From Planctomycetota bacterium (GTDB taxonomy: Bacteria; Planctomycetota; Planctomycetia; Pirellulales; Pirellulaceae): a stretch of 15,908 nucleotides of DNA. Every line of letters begins with the position of its first letter. Positions within the stretch are counted from its first letter, which is position 1. The DNA lies in contig JAPLNJ010000458.1 in assembly GCA_026692885.1 (NCBI GenBank), forward strand, positions 1 through 15,908, read 5' to 3'. The notes beneath the pieces were generated by a model, which saw only the letters and a program-made list of their open reading frames with translations, searched no databases and was not told the origin of the DNA. This document shows positions 7,701-13,700 of the stretch, piece by piece. Both the position numbers and the translations under genes were made by a program.

Positions 7701-10700
7701 GTCGGGCAGGTCGACGAGTCGGGCGGGCAGGGCACGGTCCGCGCCTCGCACGTGTACGCCGACAACGGCACTTACACCGTGCAGTTGGAAGTGCAGGACG
7801 ACCAGGCAGCAACGACCCACCGGCACGCCACGGCGGAAATTTCCAATGGGGCGCCCGCGGTCATCGCGACCAGTGACCAGCGGGTGAGTGAAGGTAGCCT
7901 GCTGGCGATTGACGTGGCCCACTTCACGGATCCGGGGTTCACGCGGGCCGGGGCGTCGGTCGGATTGCCAATCGGCCCTACGGCCGAGACCTTCACCGCC
8001 ACGATCGACTGGGGCGACGGCAGCAGCCAGTCCGGGGTGCTGTCCGTAACTGCGGGAGCCCCCGGCCGCCTGACGTCGGGCACCGTCGGGGGCCAACACG
8101 TTTACGCCAGCGAAGGCGCCTACCGCGTCACAGTCACCGTCACGGACGACGATCAAGGCGCGGGCACGGCGGCTTTCACGGTGCTGGTGGACAACGTGAG
8201 ACCGACGGTCACCGCGGCCACCGCGCTGCAGGGGGACGAAGGACAGCGTCTGGACTTCGCGGCCACCTTCGCCGATCCGGGCAGGCAGGACACGCACACG
8301 GCCAGCGTGTTCTGGGGCGACGGATCCTCCAGCGCGGCTGTCGTGACGCCGTCGCCGGAGGGCGGCTCGGTCGCTGCCAGCCATGTGTACGCGGACAACG
8401 GCAGCTACACCGTGCGGGTCGAAGTGACCGACAACGGGGGCGGTTCGGCCTGTCTTGAAACGACAGCGACCATCGCCAACGTGGCGCCCACGGTGACGGC
8501 CAGCCCCAACCGCCGTCTGCCGGTCGGCCAAGCGGTCACGCTGCCGGTGGCGACGTTTACCGATCCGGGGTTCACGCGGGACGGCGCATGTGGCGGCATT
8601 CCGGGGGTGATCAACAACCAAGGTAGGATGGATTGGCAATCCGTTCCAGACGGATTGCCAATCCGTCCTACGACAGGGGACGCTTGCCCGACGACCGAGA
8701 CCTTCACCGCCACGATCAACTGGGGTGACGGCTCGCCGGTGTCCAGCGGCATGGTGACCGTCGAGCCGGGCGGATCCGGCGTGCGGACGACGGGCGTGGT
8801 CAGCGGTGCGCATGCCTACGCCGCGCTGGGCGCCTTCACGGTGACCGTGACGGTCCGCGACGACGACCTGGGCCTGGGGACGGCGAGCTTGGTCTACACG
8901 GCGGGTGCCAAGCTGTACGTCGTGGACCAGTGTATGGTGTCCATCTTCCGGTACGGGGCCACGGGCAGCCCGCTGGGCCCGACGTTTTTGGTCAGCGCCA
9001 ACATCTTGCCGCGCAGCGTCGACACCAATCCAGCGGGCGACACGCTGTGGGTGGTCGACGACAGCCGCCAAGTGTTCGTGTACGGCGTGGACGGCACCCC
9101 GCGCGGCTCGTGGAAAACGCCGGGGGTCGGGCGGCCGGAGGGCATCGGCACGGACGGCCAGCACGTCTGGATCGTCGACGCGGCGGCGGCCCGCGTCAGC
9201 TACTTCGCCGACGGCGCGCGATTCGTCAGCGGCTCCTACACGGCCAACTCCTCCTTCCCGCTGTCCACATCCAATCGCCGCCCCGCGGGCCTGTCCACCG
9301 ACGGTCGCACGTTCTGGGTCACGGACAGCACGGCCGGAATGTTCGTGTACGACGCCACGGGGACACTGTTGGGCCAGTGGCAACTGGATCCCAGGAACCG
9401 CGATCCCCGAGGTGTCGGCTGGGACCCAGCCACGGGCGACTTCTGGATCGTCGACGCGGCCATGCTCCAGGTGTTTCGCTACGCCGGAGCTGCCACTCGA
9501 CGCAGCGGCAGCCAAACGGCCGCGGCCGTGTTGACGCTCGGCCCGTTTAACGGCTACCCGGTGGGCATCGCCGATCCGACCACGCCGACGACCATCCAAG
9601 TGGGCGACGTGGTCACCGGCGCGATCCCGAGCTTGGGCGAGGTGAATCTGTGGAACTTCTCCGGGGTGAAAGATCAGTTGCTGTTTGTCGACTTCCAGGT
9701 GATCACCGGAGGAACCCTGCAATTCCGGCTGCTATCGCCGACCGGCGTCGTCGTCGCGAGTGACTACCATAACTTGTCCAACTACCTGGACCGGGGACCG
9801 TTGACGCTGCCGGAAAACGGCACCTACACCCTGGAGCTGACCGGCCTAAACAACCAGTCCACGCCCAGCTACCAGTTCCAGCTCTGGAACGTGCCGGCCC
9901 CGGACGAGCGGACGATCGGCGTGGGAGACGTGGCCCAGGGCGCCATCGAAACGCCGGGCACGTCGGACGTGTGGCGGTTCGACGCGACAGCCAACCAGAC
10001 CGTGCTCGTCGACTTCCAGCAGATCAGTGGCGGTGGCACGCTGGAGGTGCGGCTGGGGGCGCCGGACGGCACGACCACGCTGTACTCCGCGAGCAACTTC
10101 CTGCTGAGTCAGTTGGACAGCGGCCGGCTTGTGTTGCCGACCACAGGCACGTACACGCTGGTGGTGGATGGCTACGGTGACGATACGGCCAGTTACAGCT
10201 TTCAGTTGTGGAACGTCCCGGCCGCGGACGAGCGGACGATCCAGGTGGGGGACGTGGTTCAAGGCGCCATCGAAACACCCGGTGTCCGCGATGTGTGGCA
10301 GTTCACGACCGCGGCCAGCAACCTGACGTTGTTTGTGGATTTCCAGCAGATCAGCGGCGGAACGGCGGACGTGCGATTACTGGCGCCGGACGGCACGACC
10401 ACGCTGTACTCCGCGAGCAGCTTCCTGCTGAATCAGTTGGACAGCGGCCGGCTGGTGCTGCCGACCGCTGGCACGTACACGCTGGTGGTGGACGGCTACG
10501 GTGATGACACGCCGACGTACCAGTTCCAACTGTGGGACGTGCGCGACGTGACACAACCGCTGTCCCTGAACACCCCGGTGTCTGGTCAGACGGTGCCGCT
10601 GCAGAACCTGACGTACACGTTCGACGGGCAGTCTGGCCAGCGGCTGGTGCTGGACGTGCTGGCCAACGCGGGCAACCAGCTGGGCTTCACGCTCTGGTCG

Positions 10701-13700
10701 CCGGCCGGGACGGCCCTGTTCGCCAGCCAAACGGGCGACCAGATCCTGCCGCCGCTGCCCGCCAACGGCACCTATCGCCTGGTGGTGACCGGCAAGAGTC
10801 CGGGCAACTACGGCCCGTTCACGTTCCGTCTGCAGCAAGCCGATTCGCCGCAGTTGGGCGTGCCGGACAGCCGCGGTACGGACTTCTGGCTCACGTTTCC
10901 CCACGTCACGCATGAGAATGGGGAACCTGCCTTGAGTCTCGTCCTGACCGCGGCTCAGGACACGTCCGGCGTGGTGACGATCCCGCGTCTGAATTGGCTG
11001 ACCACGTTCGATGTCCGAGCGGGCGAGCGGGTGCAGATTCCCCTCGGCTACTCCGCGGAACTGAGCTGGGAGAGCGACCGGATCGAGAACCAGGGTATCC
11101 ACGTCACGACGCAGCAGGAAGTGACGGTGTACGGGGTCAGCCAAGAGTGCGAGGGGACCGACGCCTATCTGGCCCTGCCGACCGACGTGCTGGGCCGCGA
11201 GTACTTGGTTCTGAGCTACCCCAACCCGAAGGCCGTCGACGCGGAGTTGCACACCCAGTTCGCGGTGGTGGCCACACGGGACGGGACCACGGTCACCATC
11301 ACGCCCACCGTCAAGTCGGAGACGCGGCTCGCGGGTGTGCCGTTCACCGTCACGCTCGACTGCGGCCAGGTGTATCACCTGCGGAGCACCGAGCCTTCGC
11401 CCGCGGACTTGACCGGCACGGTGATTTCGGCCAATCAGCCGGTGGTCGTGTTGAGTGGCCACCGTGGCGCCAATGTCCCGCTGGGGTTCCCCTACGCGAA
11501 CCCGTTGGTCGAGCAACTGCCGCCGGTGACTGCCTGGGGCCGGCACTTTGTCACGCTGCCGCTGGCCACGCGGACCAGGGGCGACACGTTCCGCTTCCTG
11601 GCCGCTGAGAACGGCACGCAGGTCACGATCGACGGTCAGTTGGCCGCGACGCTGGACCGCGGCCAATTCCTGGAACGGGTCCTCACCGCTGCGGCCGAAA
11701 TCACCTCGAACCGGCCGCTGCTGGTGGGCCAGTACGCCACGGGGACGTCGTTCGATGGGGTCCAGGGCGATCCGTCGCTGATGCTGGTCCCGCCGCTGGA
11801 GCAGTTCCAGGCCGACTACAGAATCGCCAGCGTGGCCAGCGACCTGCTGGAACATTTTATCAACATTGTGGCTCCGACCAGCGCGGTCGGGCGCGTGACG
11901 CTGGATGGCGCGCCGATTCCGGTGGACCAGTTCTTCCCGCTGGGCACCAGCGGTTTTTCCGGGGCGCAGTTGACCGTCGCCCCCGCCGCCTATCACCTGG
12001 CGGGTCCGGCGCCGTTCGGCGTGTTCGTGTATGGGTTTGGTTCGCATGACGCCTACAGCTACCCCGGCGGTCTGGGTGGGGCGCCGCTGGGCCTGGTCAG
12101 CAGCCTGGTTGTCACGCCCGACTCGGCCCAAGCGCTGGTCGGCGCCGAGCAGGTGCTGACCGCCGTCGTGGCGGATACAGTGAACGGGCCGCTGGTCGGC
12201 GTGCGAGTCGACTTCTTCGCGACCGGCGCTAACCAGGCTTTCGGATTCGACGTCACAGATGCGGCCGGTCAGGCGCATTTCGCCTACGTCGGGCAAAACG
12301 CGGGGATCGATTCGATTGTGGCCCAGGTTGGCGCGCGTACCGGCACGGCCAGCGTCAGTTGGACCGACGTCCGTCCCCGCCTGCTCGTGACTTCGCCGTC
12401 CGAGGGCAGCCAGTTCCTCGCGGACAGCGTCCAGTTGGTGACGGGCCAAGCCTTGCCCGGCGCCACGCACGTGCCGATCGCCGCCGTCACGGTGAACGGC
12501 CAACCGGTCGACGCTGTGGACGCTGCCGGGAACTTCTTCACGCTGGTGTCGGTCGGTGCCGGGCAGAACGTCTTCACCTTTACCGCCACGGATGCGTTGG
12601 GCAAGCAGGTCTCGCAGACGTTGACCGTGGCCGGCCTCGCGCCGTCCGGTACGCCGTTGGACTTCACGAATCTCCAGGACGTCACGTCCTCCGGCCAATT
12701 CAACTTTAGCGGCACGACCTTCAACCGCCACACCAACACGCTATGGGCCCAAGTCAGCCTGACCAACGCCTCGGGTGCCACCGTAGGTCAGGCTTTCCAG
12801 CCTGACGTCCAAGTAGGTCAGGCTTTCCAGCCTGACGTTCCAGTAGGTCAGGCTTTCCAGCCTGACGTCCAAGTAGGTCAGGCTTTCCAGCCTGACCTAC
12901 GAGGAGCGGGTGAGGGGTCCCATCCGGCCGAGGCGCTCGCCGCGCCGGCGCTGGCCGCATTCGCCCCGCTGCGGCCGCCGACCGTCGCGTTGACCAACCC
13001 GGACACCACGCTATCGGACGGGCGTTTGGCAGTCGCCTTCGACACCGAGATACCCGCCGAGGGCCTGGCGCCCGGCGCCACCAGCGCCCTCGTACCACTG
13101 GCCTGGTCCAATCCCCAGCGTGAGCGTTTCGCGATCGACCTGTCCCTGCTGACGCCTATCAACGCACTCCCGTCGTTCACATCGATCCCCGTGTCTATCG
13201 CCATCGCCGGTCAGCCCTACGAGTACCTCGCCTCAGCGACCGATCCCAACGGCGATCAGCTCGTCTTCAGTCTGGAGCTGGCCCCCGCTGGCCTGATCCT
13301 CATCCCGTCGAAAACCGTCTCCCCTCGCCCCGGTACTCCCGACAACGTAGGTCAGGCTTTCCAGCCTGACATCCAAGTAGGTCAGGCTTTCCAGCCTGAC
13401 AGTCAGGCTGGAAAGCCTGACCTACGAAATGCGAGTGAGAGGCTGCTGCACTGGACGCCCGACCTCTCTCAACTCGGCGTCCACACCATCACCCTGCGCG
13501 TCTCCGACGGCCACGGCGGCAGCGCCACGCAGTCCTTCTCCCTCCGCGTGATCGAACCGCCGTCGACCAACCACGGGCCGCTGATTGTCAGCCGGCCCGC
13601 GACCACGGTGAACCTGGCCAACCAGCCGTCCGTCACGTATCAATACCCGCTTCAAGCCCTGGACCCTGACGGCGACGAGCTCACGTTCTCACTCGTCGCC

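Larger units (their letters stand above)
6898..8905 (+). repeat. Array of six PKD domains in two alternating types
   Basis: Each domain carries (T/R)ATxDWGDGS or a close variant. Domains 1, 3 and 5 are short, with DPG...THRATLDWGDGS and HVYADNGTYTV. Domains 2, 4 and 6 are longer, with FTDPGF(T/S)R, ETFTATIDWGDGS, a GxxxSGTVxGQH stretch and TVTVTDDDQG. The strict alternation suggests growth by duplication of a two-domain unit. PKD domains are extracellular beta-sandwiches common in surface and secreted proteins. Confidence 0.85.

Noticed and set aside
7155..9722. 855-codon leftward open frame opposite the giant gene
   Set aside because: It is the antisense of the PKD/propeller region; its translation is Arg/His/Gly-rich with no domain, while the rightward frame has clear PKD motifs. 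Long antisense frames are expected in high-GC coding DNA.
10377..12731. 784-codon leftward open frame
   Set aside because: Antisense shadow of the PPC-like and IgGFc-binding-like regions; low-complexity Arg/Gln/His-rich product with no recognisable motif.
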